Source: Prevotellaceae bacterium UBA4301
GTDB lineage: Bacteria > Bacteroidota > Bacteroidia > Bacteroidales > Bacteroidaceae
Assembly (NCBI GenBank): GCA_002395775.1
Contig: DGUV01000071.1
Span: forward strand, 1-31,923
Direction of reading: 5' to 3'
Length of the DNA: 31,923 bases
In this document: piece by piece, positions 1 to 6,785 of the stretch
Position numbering within the stretch: the stretch's first letter is position 1
Layout: each line of letters opens with the position of its first letter
Translations under genes and position numbers: made by a program
The notes under the pieces: model-generated
The model's database searches: none
What the model was told of the DNA's origin: nothing
What the model saw: the letters and a program-made list of their open reading frames with translations, nothing else

Positions 1-737
1 TTTTCATTTTTAATTAGAAGGGACATCGTCCCTTCGCTGTATTCCCCATCCTCCAGCGCCGCCTCAAAGGCCACGCGGCAAGGCATACCGGCCACCAGGT
101 TGCCGCCTTCGGGGAAGAGCGATAGCAGCAGCTTCGGTGGTTCAGGGTCGCTCTTGAAGTATCGCCGCAAGGGGCGAAGCGTCATGTCGCGGTTATATTC
201 CCCTTCCTGCTTGGGCTTGTCATAGACCGGGAACACGCGAGAGTACAGTTTCTCGTAGTCGCGGTAGAAGTCCTTCGCCATGGCCTTGTTGTAGAACCAA
301 AGTTCCGAGTTCTTGGTGTGCGGGTGCTCCGTCTGTCCCCAGTTGAGCTGCCAGCGGGTGTAGGCCCGCAGTTCGAAGTATCCCGAATACAGCGTGTCGG
401 GCAGGGCAAAGAAACCGCTGCCCCGCCCGTCGCGCATCTCCACTAATTTACGTTCTACAAGGAAACCGTCGTGGTTCCACAGTTCGGCATACAGCACACG
501 GCTGATCCTGCTCGGCCGTCCGCTGTTCGTCCGTCGCGTGAATGCTGAGAACCAAATGGTGTCGCCCAGGAAGTAGCAAGTATTGTCCATCTGCACGAAC
601 ACCTTCTCCTGCGGTATGCGTTCCCCAAAGAGCCGAACCCGTTCGGCCAGGCGCGTAAGTCCCGAATCCGCAGGTTCTTGCCCCATTCCCACGAATGAAA
701 ACAGGCTCAGCAGAAGGAAAATACTTGCTCGGTTCAT
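1..737 (-). CDS. MG2-domain secreted protein, N-terminal 245 aa (3' part beyond left edge)
   Basis: The gene starts at 737 and reads to the window edge without a stop, so its C-terminus is missing. It begins with a hydrophobic signal peptide (about residues 1-20, ending near GMGQ). A macroglobulin MG2-like beta domain follows, with the block VFVQMDNTCYFLGDTIWF and then a GYFELRAYTRWQLNWGQ block. It is clearly a paralog of the full-length protein at 16979-19885: long stretches such as RDYEKLYSRVFPVYD are identical and the order of blocks is the same. Family members are exported Bacteroidetes proteins, often labelled MG2-domain or TonB-plug-like, with no settled function. Near the left edge the frame runs through an 8-bp inverted repeat and an A-rich stretch encoding LLIKNEN, which the paralog lacks, so the fragment may carry an in-frame repeat insertion. 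The start lies 21 nt after the stop of the 181-aa gene, suggesting co-transcription. Confidence 0.85.
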   Translation of the reverse strand, partial: MNRASIFLLLSLFSFVGMGQEPADSGLTRLAERVRLFGERIPQEKVFVQMDNTCYFLGDTIWFSAFTRRTNSGRPSRISRVLYAELWNHDGFLVERKLVEMRDGRGSGFFALPDTLYSGYFELRAYTRWQLNWGQTEHPHTKNSELWFYNKAMAKDFYRDYEKLYSRVFPVYDKPKQEGEYNRDMTLRPLRRYFKSDPEPPKLLLSLFPEGGNLVAGMPCRVAFEAALEDGEYSEGTMSLLIKNE

Positions 738-758
738 GATTATCAGTATAAGTATTTG

Positions 759-1304
759 TTATTCTTCGTTATTATTCTGGGGTGGTTCATATCTATATGG
801 AATATGGAATGTTCCAAATTCTCGACCACCAATTGTATGATTATGCTCACAAATAAGAGTATAATCAAATTCAAAATGAGCCAATAAAGGAGTACCCCAT
901 TCTTGTGTTACAACAGGGGACCCAACAAGTGTTTCGAAAAGATGCCAAGCCTTGTTCACCTTTTCTCTTTTCCCAGCTAAAAGAATTGGATTATCAAATG
1001 TAACAGTGACATAGGGTTGATAACCCATGGCTCCAACTTCTCCACCAAGGGGGAGATCAATTACTCCTGAATCCCATGAAACATCTATTTGAAAACATGG
1101 TAGGCTTCCCACTCGAAGTTCATCATGCCCAGCATCAATTATTAATTGTCCTTCTTCAACCACATGCCCCGAGTTGTCATATAACCCGGAACCAATAATT
1201 ACGTATCCAGAGCAATCTACATAATCATACGAACCACTGTCCATCAGGTTCGCCATTTCACCTTCTGTGCCATTTTGCACAGTCTTTAATTTTAATTTTG
1301 CCAT
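759..1304 (-). CDS. hypothetical 181-aa protein with a KLKLK N-terminus
   Basis: I do not recognise this protein. I chose the ATG at 1304 because the longer TTG start at 1322 would lie inside the -7 promoter box. It has no signal peptide or membrane segment. The N-terminus is MAKLKLKTVQNGTEGEM followed by ANLMDSG, and the rest looks beta-rich, with many Gly, Asp and Val residues, Cys residues in YVDCSGY, LPCFQ and LICEH, and an acidic Asn/Glu tail. The N-terminal pattern (KLKL, then EM-x-x-L and a small-residue pair about 20 residues in) weakly recalls leader regions of Bacteroidales GG-type natural product precursors, but the usual GG is replaced by SG and the protein is far longer than those peptides. 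The gene is visibly richer in A+T than its neighbours. It sits between a GT2 gene and an MG2-domain gene on the same strand. Confidence 0.7.
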   Translation of the reverse strand: MAKLKLKTVQNGTEGEMANLMDSGSYDYVDCSGYVIIGSGLYDNSGHVVEEGQLIIDAGHDELRVGSLPCFQIDVSWDSGVIDLPLGGEVGAMGYQPYVTVTFDNPILLAGKREKVNKAWHLFETLVGSPVVTQEWGTPLLAHFEFDYTLICEHNHTIGGREFGTFHIPYRYEPPQNNNEE

Positions 1305-1319
1305 AGTTTTGAACTTTTG

Positions 1320-1327
1320 CAAAGTTA
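1320..1327 (-). promoter_or_regulatory. -7 promoter box (TAACTTTG) for the 181-aa gene
   Basis: On the minus strand TAACTTTG matches the Bacteroidetes -7 consensus TAnnTTTG. It lies in the 32-nt gap after the GT2 stop, so the downstream gene can be transcribed independently. The predicted start of transcription is around 1315, leaving a leader of only about 11 nt before the ATG at 1304. I see no clear TTTG at the expected -33 position. Confidence 0.55.
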
Positions 1328-1336
1328 GTAATTAAT

Positions 1337-2194
1337 TTAAAACTCACGAATATCTTTATAATTAAAAAAAGTGCGTTGGAAAAGTTTGAACATCAGGACG
1401 ACGATTTCATTTCCCTGTATTGTCCCGTCCTGATTGAGAAGCAAGGTCTGTTGATATAGCCTTGAAAGCGATTTTTTTGAGGGATGTTCCATCCTGTGAA
1501 GAAGTTCCTCAATTATTTCTTGCTGGATGAGCAGTTTTGTTTCGTTCTGTTCCACATTGTGTCGGTAAGATATCTGCGAATAGCCGACACGGTACTGGAT
1601 GAGCGGCTCGGGGATGACATGGATGGGGCCCCCAAGGCGGGTTATGTCGGTCCAGAGTTTGTAATCCTCGGCATAGGGATAGCGCTTGTAATACAATCGG
1701 TGACTCTTGAGAAAAGATTTTCGGAGCATTGCGGTGGGATGGGTGAGATAGTTGCCTGTGAGCAACCAAAAGAAAGCATTGTCCACCCGCTCGCGTACTC
1801 CGAATCCGTGTATGCCCTCGGCCGCTCCAAACTTTTCGGCCCACGAGAAGCAGGCAGCCAGGTCGGAACTTTCCTGCATGACGGCCAGTTGCCTTTCCAG
1901 GCGCTGGGGCATCATTTTGTCGTCGGCATCCATGCGGGCAACAAGGTCGGCACGGCAGTTGCGCATGCCGAGGTTGAGGGAACGGATGTAGTCATGCTCT
2001 CCGCGGACAAGGCGAATGCGACGGTCCTTGTAACTCTGGACTATCGCTACGGTGTTGTCAGTGGAGCCATCATCGACGATGACAAATTCAAAGTCCTTGA
2101 ACGTCTGCTGCAGGACGCTCTCAATGGCCTCGCGCAGATATTGTTCTGCGTTGTAGGCACACATCATGACACTTATGGCGGGAACTGTCTTCAT
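1337..2194 (-). CDS. family 2 glycosyltransferase
   Basis: This 285-aa GT-A fold glycosyltransferase transfers a sugar from a nucleotide donor to an acceptor, probably at the cytoplasmic face of the membrane. The N-terminus has the GT2 pattern SVMMCAYNAEQYLREAIES followed by VDDGSTDNT. The metal-binding DxD appears as MDADD near residue 90, and a candidate base region AEDYKLW lies near residue 178. There is no transmembrane segment, so it is the soluble GT2 type. The start overlaps the stop of the upstream GT4 gene by 4 nt (ATGA), which indicates translational coupling. Donor and acceptor cannot be read from the sequence. Its place with two other transferase-like genes points to stepwise building of one glycan or glycosylation of one product. 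Confidence 0.93.
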   Translation of the reverse strand: MKTVPAISVMMCAYNAEQYLREAIESVLQQTFKDFEFVIVDDGSTDNTVAIVQSYKDRRIRLVRGEHDYIRSLNLGMRNCRADLVARMDADDKMMPQRLERQLAVMQESSDLAACFSWAEKFGAAEGIHGFGVRERVDNAFFWLLTGNYLTHPTAMLRKSFLKSHRLYYKRYPYAEDYKLWTDITRLGGPIHVIPEPLIQYRVGYSQISYRHNVEQNETKLLIQQEIIEELLHRMEHPSKKSLSRLYQQTLLLNQDGTIQGNEIVVLMFKLFQRTFFNYKDIREF

Positions 2195-3411
2195 GATACC
2201 AGAGATTTGTAGATTGCTTTCATGCCGTCTGTCATTTGTTGCAAGGAATGACGCTCCTGAAACTGCCTGCGAGCATTCATGCCCAGTCGCCGGCGCAGTG
2301 CAGCATTTCGCCCCAGTGTGACTATGGCTTCGGACATCCTTATCACATCCACCTGCAAGCCAAGGCGGGGATGGAAATGGACAGAAACCTTGATGCCATT
2401 GTAGCCGTCGGTAAAGAGTTCGTCGAGCCCGTCAACATCAGTGGTCACGACAGGAAGTCCCATCATCATCATCTCGATAGCTACATAGCTGCACTGTTCC
2501 TGAACGGAGCCTATCAGCCCGACATCGCTGTCGGCATAAATCTGCCGGAGGCGCGCAAACTCAACCTGGCCGGTGAAATGGATGTCGAGGAATGGGAAAC
2601 GATTGAGGATATTGTTTCGCATGTCTCGGGGGATGGCGCCTGCTATGGTCAGTGAGACTGGATACTGAATCAGCGCACCCTGCATGGCGGTCAGGACAAA
2701 CCACAACCCTTTGCTGGTGTGGGAACTTCCCACGAAAAGACACCGGAGAGGTTTATGGTCGACCTTGTCGAATGTGGTAAGTGCCATGTCGGGAATTCCG
2801 TTTGTCACGACCTGGACATCGGTGTGCCCTGGACAAATCCGACTGATGAAGTCACGGGCACATTCGGTCACACACACCAGGCAGTCAGATTTGGTATAAG
2901 CCAACCGTTCGTATTCCAGCCGTATGAACAGCGAGGGATTGCTGTAGTCCTTCCTCACATAATACTGCTCGAAAAGCAGATTGAACAGTTTGACATCAGT
3001 GTTATACAGTCCTTTCCATGGGAGGCAATGCAAGTGGGTGACAATCTTACATGGCACCTGCCTTCTAAGAAAAAGGGCAAACTCAATGAGGTTCAGCGTA
3101 TGGATGTGCAGAACAGGACTGCCCACAAGGAATGGGATAAGAAATTCACTGGCTTTTCGCCAACAACTGAGGCGAACAGCCCCGTCCCTGAGGAACAAGC
3201 CCATATCCGCAGGAAGAGGAATGAGCACAAGCGTGTAACCCTTCACAACTTTGACTTTAGATTCCCCTGAAAGGTTATGAACAAAGCGCACCCAAAAGAC
3301 GTCAAACGAGCTGTCATGTGCCAGAGACTCTGCCAACAATTCCACACAACGCGTTACGCCATTGACATTTCCAGCGTTTGTCATGTCCGTCAGGAACAAT
3401 TGTTTTTTCAT
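2191..3411 (-). CDS. family 4 glycosyltransferase (TIGR04157-like)
   Basis: This 406-aa GT-B fold glycosyltransferase is recognised by its two-lobed layout. The N-terminal half has LFLTDMTNAGNVNGVTRCVE and the block HIHTLNLIEFALFLRR with THLHCLPWKGLYNT. The C-terminal half carries the GT4 pattern with glutamates near residues 307-315 (EQCSYVAIEMMMMGLPVV). The N-terminal blocks, including VCVTECARDF, closely recall the Bacteroidetes glycosyltransferase family TIGR04157, which is known from neighbourhoods of radical-SAM peptide maturation with GG-type precursor peptides. That assignment is from memory and needs a profile search. No radical-SAM or ATP-grasp gene is visible in the window. It is translationally coupled to the GT2 gene and lies 12 nt after the transferase-like gene at 4176. 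Confidence 0.88.
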   Translation of the reverse strand: MKKQLFLTDMTNAGNVNGVTRCVELLAESLAHDSSFDVFWVRFVHNLSGESKVKVVKGYTLVLIPLPADMGLFLRDGAVRLSCWRKASEFLIPFLVGSPVLHIHTLNLIEFALFLRRQVPCKIVTHLHCLPWKGLYNTDVKLFNLLFEQYYVRKDYSNPSLFIRLEYERLAYTKSDCLVCVTECARDFISRICPGHTDVQVVTNGIPDMALTTFDKVDHKPLRCLFVGSSHTSKGLWFVLTAMQGALIQYPVSLTIAGAIPRDMRNNILNRFPFLDIHFTGQVEFARLRQIYADSDVGLIGSVQEQCSYVAIEMMMMGLPVVTTDVDGLDELFTDGYNGIKVSVHFHPRLGLQVDVIRMSEAIVTLGRNAALRRRLGMNARRQFQERHSLQQMTDGMKAIYKSLVS

Positions 3412-3423
3412 GGTTGGAGCAGT

Positions 3424-4176
3424 TTAAGTCTTGACGGGATGATAGAGTTTTCCGGGAACTTTTCTCCGGCAGAACTCCTCTGCAGAGAAGGCCGGACGGT
3501 AGCGAAAGGATGAGAATCCACTATCCTTGACAAAATAGCGTGTATCAAATGTCTTCAACGACATGCCTGCTTGACTGAGGCACGTGGGAACAAGCAACTC
3601 TGAGTGTGCAGAATGACCCTTACGTTGACAGTCATCAATGCACCTAAGGGCTGCATGAGAGTATCGGCAGATGGGGTGGAAAGCTCTTATGCTTTCGGAG
3701 AGGGGAAAACCAGAATTGTTTCCTACAGTCCACCATTCCCATCTCGAATTTTTCGTCTTATCAAATTTGGCAAGGAATGGCACTATATAGTCCGCAGTAT
3801 CCACCTCATACCCATCAAGCAGAAGTGACCATGGAGCAGTGAACTCTACGTCGTATTCGATGAACCAGTAGAAGGTATAGCTGGGGTGATCCCTGTAAAA
3901 ACGAAGGACTGGAAAATGGCAGCTGCCAGGCAACAGACTCTCAAATATGGGAATGTAGTTCAAAGAATTAAGGTCATCAGCATCGTAAGCACACAGGTGA
4001 ATGTATGACGGGACTTCTCCTGCTTCAAATTTATCATTGAGGTTGAGCAAAAGAAATACATCATACAGTCTTGGGTTAAGTTCTTCTGTGAGCCTTCGAT
4101 ACTTCTCCTCAATGCGAGCATTGAAGAAATGGCTCATCAGAAGAACGGCCTGTTTCTGTGTAATGCTAAATGGCAT
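3424..4176 (-). CDS. putative glycosyltransferase, DUF3405-like
   Basis: This 250-aa soluble protein has no signal peptide or membrane segment. The middle holds YTFYWFIEYDVEF near residue 105, resembling the acidic donor-binding loop of GT-A enzymes and the W-x-E/D pattern I associate with DUF3405 proteins. The later WEWWTVG, AFHPICRYS and HSELLVPTCLSQAG blocks fit the same family layout. The assignment is tentative because it rests on pattern memory. The gene starts 9 nt after the DUF3244 stop and ends 12 nt before the GT4 start, so it is almost certainly in one transcript with them. A role in modifying the same glycan or polypeptide as the GT4 and GT2 enzymes is inferred. An unrelated conserved protein of unknown function is the alternative. 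Confidence 0.65.
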   Translation of the reverse strand: MPFSITQKQAVLLMSHFFNARIEEKYRRLTEELNPRLYDVFLLLNLNDKFEAGEVPSYIHLCAYDADDLNSLNYIPIFESLLPGSCHFPVLRFYRDHPSYTFYWFIEYDVEFTAPWSLLLDGYEVDTADYIVPFLAKFDKTKNSRWEWWTVGNNSGFPLSESIRAFHPICRYSHAALRCIDDCQRKGHSAHSELLVPTCLSQAGMSLKTFDTRYFVKDSGFSSFRYRPAFSAEEFCRRKVPGKLYHPVKT

Positions 4177-4185
4177 ACGATTACC

Positions 4186-4575
4186 CTACAACTGGATCTC
4201 GCAATAGAACGTTATATCGCTACAAACGATGAGCAGTTTATAGGAGCCAAAGAGGGTGGCGGGGAAGACGATGGAAGTCTGATTTTCCTCGATGAAATCG
4301 GAGAAAACGACATTGTCATCCTCATCTAAAAGTTGTACCGTGGTTCCCTCAAGGGCTTCGTCGAAAGTCAGTACATTACCATTTAAATAGACTTCCGGAA
4401 CTAGGATGGGGGATTTGGGATTGTTGTGTTCTCCTTGATTGTTGTCATCACCTGGGCCTGGGTCTGGTGTTATAGGGAGTGGATCACCTCCGGGATTGGG
4501 CTTCGGGGGAAGTTGTGAATAACTTGTTGCGGATGCTGCAAGGAGCACTGCCAACGCAAAAAATCTGATTTTCAT
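4186..4575 (-). CDS. secreted DUF3244-type small protein
   Basis: This 129-aa exported protein has a signal peptide (about residues 1-20, ending SATSYSQ). A proline/glycine/aspartate-rich linker follows (about residues 21-54), and then a small Ig-like beta domain beginning VPEVYLNGNVLTF and including VQLLDEDDNVVFSD. This layout matches the Bacteroidetes DUF3244 family, whose function is unknown. A good promoter lies directly upstream (4616-4648), making it the first gene of the transferase operon. The divergent-looking element between it and the TPR regulator contains a perfect hairpin and ACTGACA repeats. DUF3244 genes sit near TPR-HTH regulators in several Bacteroidales as I recall, so the regulator may control this unit; that link is inferred. 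Confidence 0.8.
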   Translation of the reverse strand: MKIRFFALAVLLAASATSYSQLPPKPNPGGDPLPITPDPGPGDDNNQGEHNNPKSPILVPEVYLNGNVLTFDEALEGTTVQLLDEDDNVVFSDFIEENQTSIVFPATLFGSYKLLIVCSDITFYCEIQL

Positions 4576-4615
4576 TTTGTGTGGTATTTATGTTTAACAT
4601 TGTTTGAAATTGGTG

Positions 4616-4648
4616 CAAAGTTAAACACAAAGCAAGATTACCACCAAA
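4616..4648 (-). promoter_or_regulatory. promoter of the DUF3244-glycosyltransferase operon
   Basis: On the minus strand TTTG (4648-4645) is followed after 21 nt by TAACTTTG (4623-4616), a near-perfect Bacteroidetes sigma-ABfr type promoter. Transcription should start near 4610, about 35 nt ahead of the DUF3244 ATG. Confidence 0.75.
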
Positions 4649-4665
4649 TAGTTTAATTAAGAAAA

Positions 4666-4737
4666 ACTGACAGAAAACTGACAGGGGTATAATTTGCTGT
4701 ATATCAGCAAATTATACCCCAATCCTATGAACTGACA
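4666..4737. repeat. three ACTGACA direct repeats around a hairpin
   Basis: ACTGACA occurs at 4666-4672, 4677-4683 and 4731-4737. The first two lie in a tandem AAAACTGACAG unit and directly touch the hairpin at 4684. The arrangement looks like operator half-sites or a duplicated insertion target; the function is unproven. Confidence 0.55.
4684..4720. repeat. perfect 16-bp inverted repeat (hairpin)
   Basis: GGGGTATAATTTGCTG (4684-4699) is exactly complementary to 4705-4720, with a TATAT loop. It lies 37 nt beyond the stop of the TPR regulator and upstream of the DUF3244 promoter. Neither strand has a run of T directly after the stem, so it is not a textbook intrinsic terminator. An operator, an attenuating structure or a terminator of another kind are all possible. 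Confidence 0.75.
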
Positions 4738-4757
4738 AAAACTGCAAAAGAGGATGT

Positions 4758-6386
4758 TTACCACAAAGAGGCAATGAATTTGTCTAATTCGGCGGCATTC
4801 CCGTCTGTCTGAAGTACTTTTTTACAGAGACGTTTCCTCATTGTACTGGCAAAAGTATATTCTTTGTTTAATATGATGTCGATGTCAGACGGGGCTAATC
4901 CCAATTTAATGAGCATGCAGATTCGGTATTCTGTTTCGCTGAGTTGCTGGTGCATGTTAAGCGCAGCGTGGAAATTGGGACAGTTTTGCTCAATGGTGTG
5001 TTGAAGTTGTAACCAATGTTTTTCTTCTATTGGACCATCTGTTCTATATGCATCCCTATAGCGTTTGAAACGTCCTACGATTTCGGAACTCTCCAAGTTC
5101 TTTTTTTTCTCCCACGATGCTTTTGTAATGAGTTCTCCTTCGTATCGTTTAATGAGTCTCTCTAGATTATCTTTTTCTTGCAGGAATTCAGCAATGCGAT
5201 TTTCGTCCTGTGATTTTTCTTTTTGCAAGGCAAAGAGTGATAGTTCTGTCTCCCTCAATTCCTGAACAGCTTTTTGATGCAACTGGCGCAATTCGCTGAT
5301 TTTGCGCTTCTTCTTCTCATGCTGATACAAGTAGAAGAGAACGCCCCCACCGCATAAAGCGGTCAACGCATACAACCAATTTCTTCGTCGCGCAGACTCT
5401 TTTGTCTTTTCTTGAGTCTTTTGCTGTTCGACTCCGTAGTCATACATAGCCTTTGTTTGAATGGTTGCAGTAGTCTGTGCCTCGTTGAAACTTCGCTCTT
5501 TGGCTTTAGAATATAGACTCACATATTTCGCAAGCGAATCAGCGTTGTGCTTTGTAGTATATACATTACACAGTCCCCTATAAGTAAGTAGTTCATTATT
5601 GGCAGATTTTTTATAAGGAAAAGCTTTACGAAAAAAATATTCCGCAGAATCTATTTGCTTAAGTCCAAGAGCGCATTCTCCTTCCAGAATGTACAATGCC
5701 CCCAAACCTCCACTAATTCTTCCCGGAGAATTGCTAAAGATAGAACTTTTTCCATACATGTTAAGAAATTTTCTTGCGCCATCATAGTCAGCTAGCTCCA
5801 TGCAGGATTTTACACAGTAAATAAAGGCTATAGAAGCATCGTCATTATATCCGGACTCAAGAAATCTCTGGTGTAGTTTTAAGGATTTGCTGATGCATTC
5901 TTGATATTTACGATTTTGATATAAGTACCTACAAAATTTTTCTTCAAATATCAATGCTGAAAGCGTGTCGCCAATCTGCCAGGAAAGGCGTTCTGCTATT
6001 TTAAGTTCCTGCTCTTCCTGTTCGGGCAGACGTTGCTGGAGGAAGACTTGTGCCATTTGTGAGTGGACACGCATCAGTACGTTAAGGTCGCAGTCGGCAT
6101 CGGTGGTGTCGGCAACGTTGACGGCACGCTGGTAGTTCTCAAGGGCACGTGGCGCACTGCCCCGGTCGCGATAGGCACAGCCGAGCATGTAGTAGGCGCG
6201 CATGCGGTGGTTACGGGAGTGCCACCAGTGGTCGTAGTGACGGACAAGGGGTTGTACGCTATCGACGCAGAGGGGCACGTCGGTGCTGTTCATCTTCTCG
6301 AACCGTTCCAGCTGCTGCTCGTAGTCAATGCCCGAACAGGCTGCCAACAGGGCGAATATGCAGCATAGGATGCAATACTTCTTCAT
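4758..6386 (-). CDS. TPR-transmembrane-HTH regulator (putative lipoprotein)
   Basis: The 542-aa protein opens with a lipobox-type signal (LLAAC, Cys17). A helical TPR-like region follows (about residues 25-320), with repeats such as YYMLGCAYRDRGSAPRALE. It then has one membrane helix (about 335-353), a charged coiled coil (about 355-440) and a C-terminal LuxR-like helix-turn-helix (about 478-530, LSETEYRICMLIKLGLAPSD). This is the architecture of Bacteroidetes membrane-bound TPR regulators: periplasmic sensing through TPRs and DNA binding in the cytoplasm. The likely target is the neighbouring DUF3244 operon and possibly itself, which is inference. Base composition changes sharply within the gene: 6121-6180 has 40 of 60 G+C, while 5881-5940 has 16 of 60. 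This suggests a mosaic origin. A -7 box lies at 6415-6408. Confidence 0.85.
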   Translation of the reverse strand: MKKYCILCCIFALLAACSGIDYEQQLERFEKMNSTDVPLCVDSVQPLVRHYDHWWHSRNHRMRAYYMLGCAYRDRGSAPRALENYQRAVNVADTTDADCDLNVLMRVHSQMAQVFLQQRLPEQEEQELKIAERLSWQIGDTLSALIFEEKFCRYLYQNRKYQECISKSLKLHQRFLESGYNDDASIAFIYCVKSCMELADYDGARKFLNMYGKSSIFSNSPGRISGGLGALYILEGECALGLKQIDSAEYFFRKAFPYKKSANNELLTYRGLCNVYTTKHNADSLAKYVSLYSKAKERSFNEAQTTATIQTKAMYDYGVEQQKTQEKTKESARRRNWLYALTALCGGGVLFYLYQHEKKKRKISELRQLHQKAVQELRETELSLFALQKEKSQDENRIAEFLQEKDNLERLIKRYEGELITKASWEKKKNLESSEIVGRFKRYRDAYRTDGPIEEKHWLQLQHTIEQNCPNFHAALNMHQQLSETEYRICMLIKLGLAPSDIDIILNKEYTFASTMRKRLCKKVLQTDGNAAELDKFIASLW

Positions 6387-6407
6387 GTTTTTCCTTGATA
6401 TTTAATG

Positions 6408-6415
6408 CAAAGATA
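6408..6415 (-). promoter_or_regulatory. -7 promoter box (TATCTTTG) of the TPR regulator
   Basis: Minus-strand TATCTTTG fits TAnnTTTG exactly and lies 22 nt ahead of the start codon at 6386. No clear -33 element is visible in the A/T-rich DNA upstream. Confidence 0.6.
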
Positions 6416-6520
6416 CGAATTATTTTTAATAATAGGTCGAGGCCCTCAATCTTTATTTATGCTTATTGATTTATCGTATAACCTTTGTTTTTGGGTACTT
6501 TCGTTGGTTGCGCCTTCCTC

Positions 6521-6644
6521 AGTCGCGACTCGGCATACTGAGAACAAGTTCTCGTCTGCTCTCGCTGCTCTTTCGGTTCGAAAATATTCAAATTAATTTG
6601 CCCTTTCACTTACTTATTCGTAACTCTGATCTTCGGTCGAAGAT
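6521..6644. repeat. cluster of five palindromes in a 461-nt gene-free region
   Basis: Within 124 bp there are AGTCGCGACT (6521-6530), GAGAAC-AA-GTTCTC (6540-6553), TTTCG-GTT-CGAAA (6571-6583), CAAATTAATTTG (6589-6600) and ATCTTCGGTCGAAGAT (6629-6644). No start-to-stop frame here looks like a protein. The density of hairpins suggests an interspersed repeat unit or a structured RNA. I believe similar stretches recur in Prevotella genomes, but this is from memory. Confidence 0.6.
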
Positions 6645-6666
6645 ACTCCCGCTCGGAAATTGTAAT

Positions 6667-6783
6667 AAGGAATGAAAAAACATAGTGTACCGACATATGG
6701 GCAATGCCCTGAAAAACGTTCTCGATTGTTCTGTAAGCAAGCTTATGCCCAATCAATAACTTTTTCTATGTTTTTTCTTCCTT
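6667..6783. repeat. 117-bp element bounded by 18-bp inverted repeats
   Basis: AAGGAAT plus GAAAAAACATAG (6667-6685) pairs with 6766-6783 over 18 bp, with one bulged T at 6673. The inside holds a smaller palindrome, GGGCA-A-TGCCC, and TGGGCA/TGCCCA complementarity. The size and shape fit a MITE-like element or a large regulatory hairpin. No coding frame is evident. Confidence 0.6.
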
Positions 6784-6785
6784 TG

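Noticed and set aside
1305..1322. TTG start for the 181-aa gene at 1322
   Set aside because: It would begin inside the -7 promoter box, and an ATG lies 18 nt downstream.
4684..4720. Hairpin as a standard intrinsic terminator
   Set aside because: The stem is perfect but neither side has a T-run right after it, so I list it as an inverted repeat of unknown role.
6405..6675. Short overlapping frames in the gap after the TPR gene
   Set aside because: They run through palindromes, have no start context and no protein-like composition; the region is better seen as repeat or regulatory DNA.
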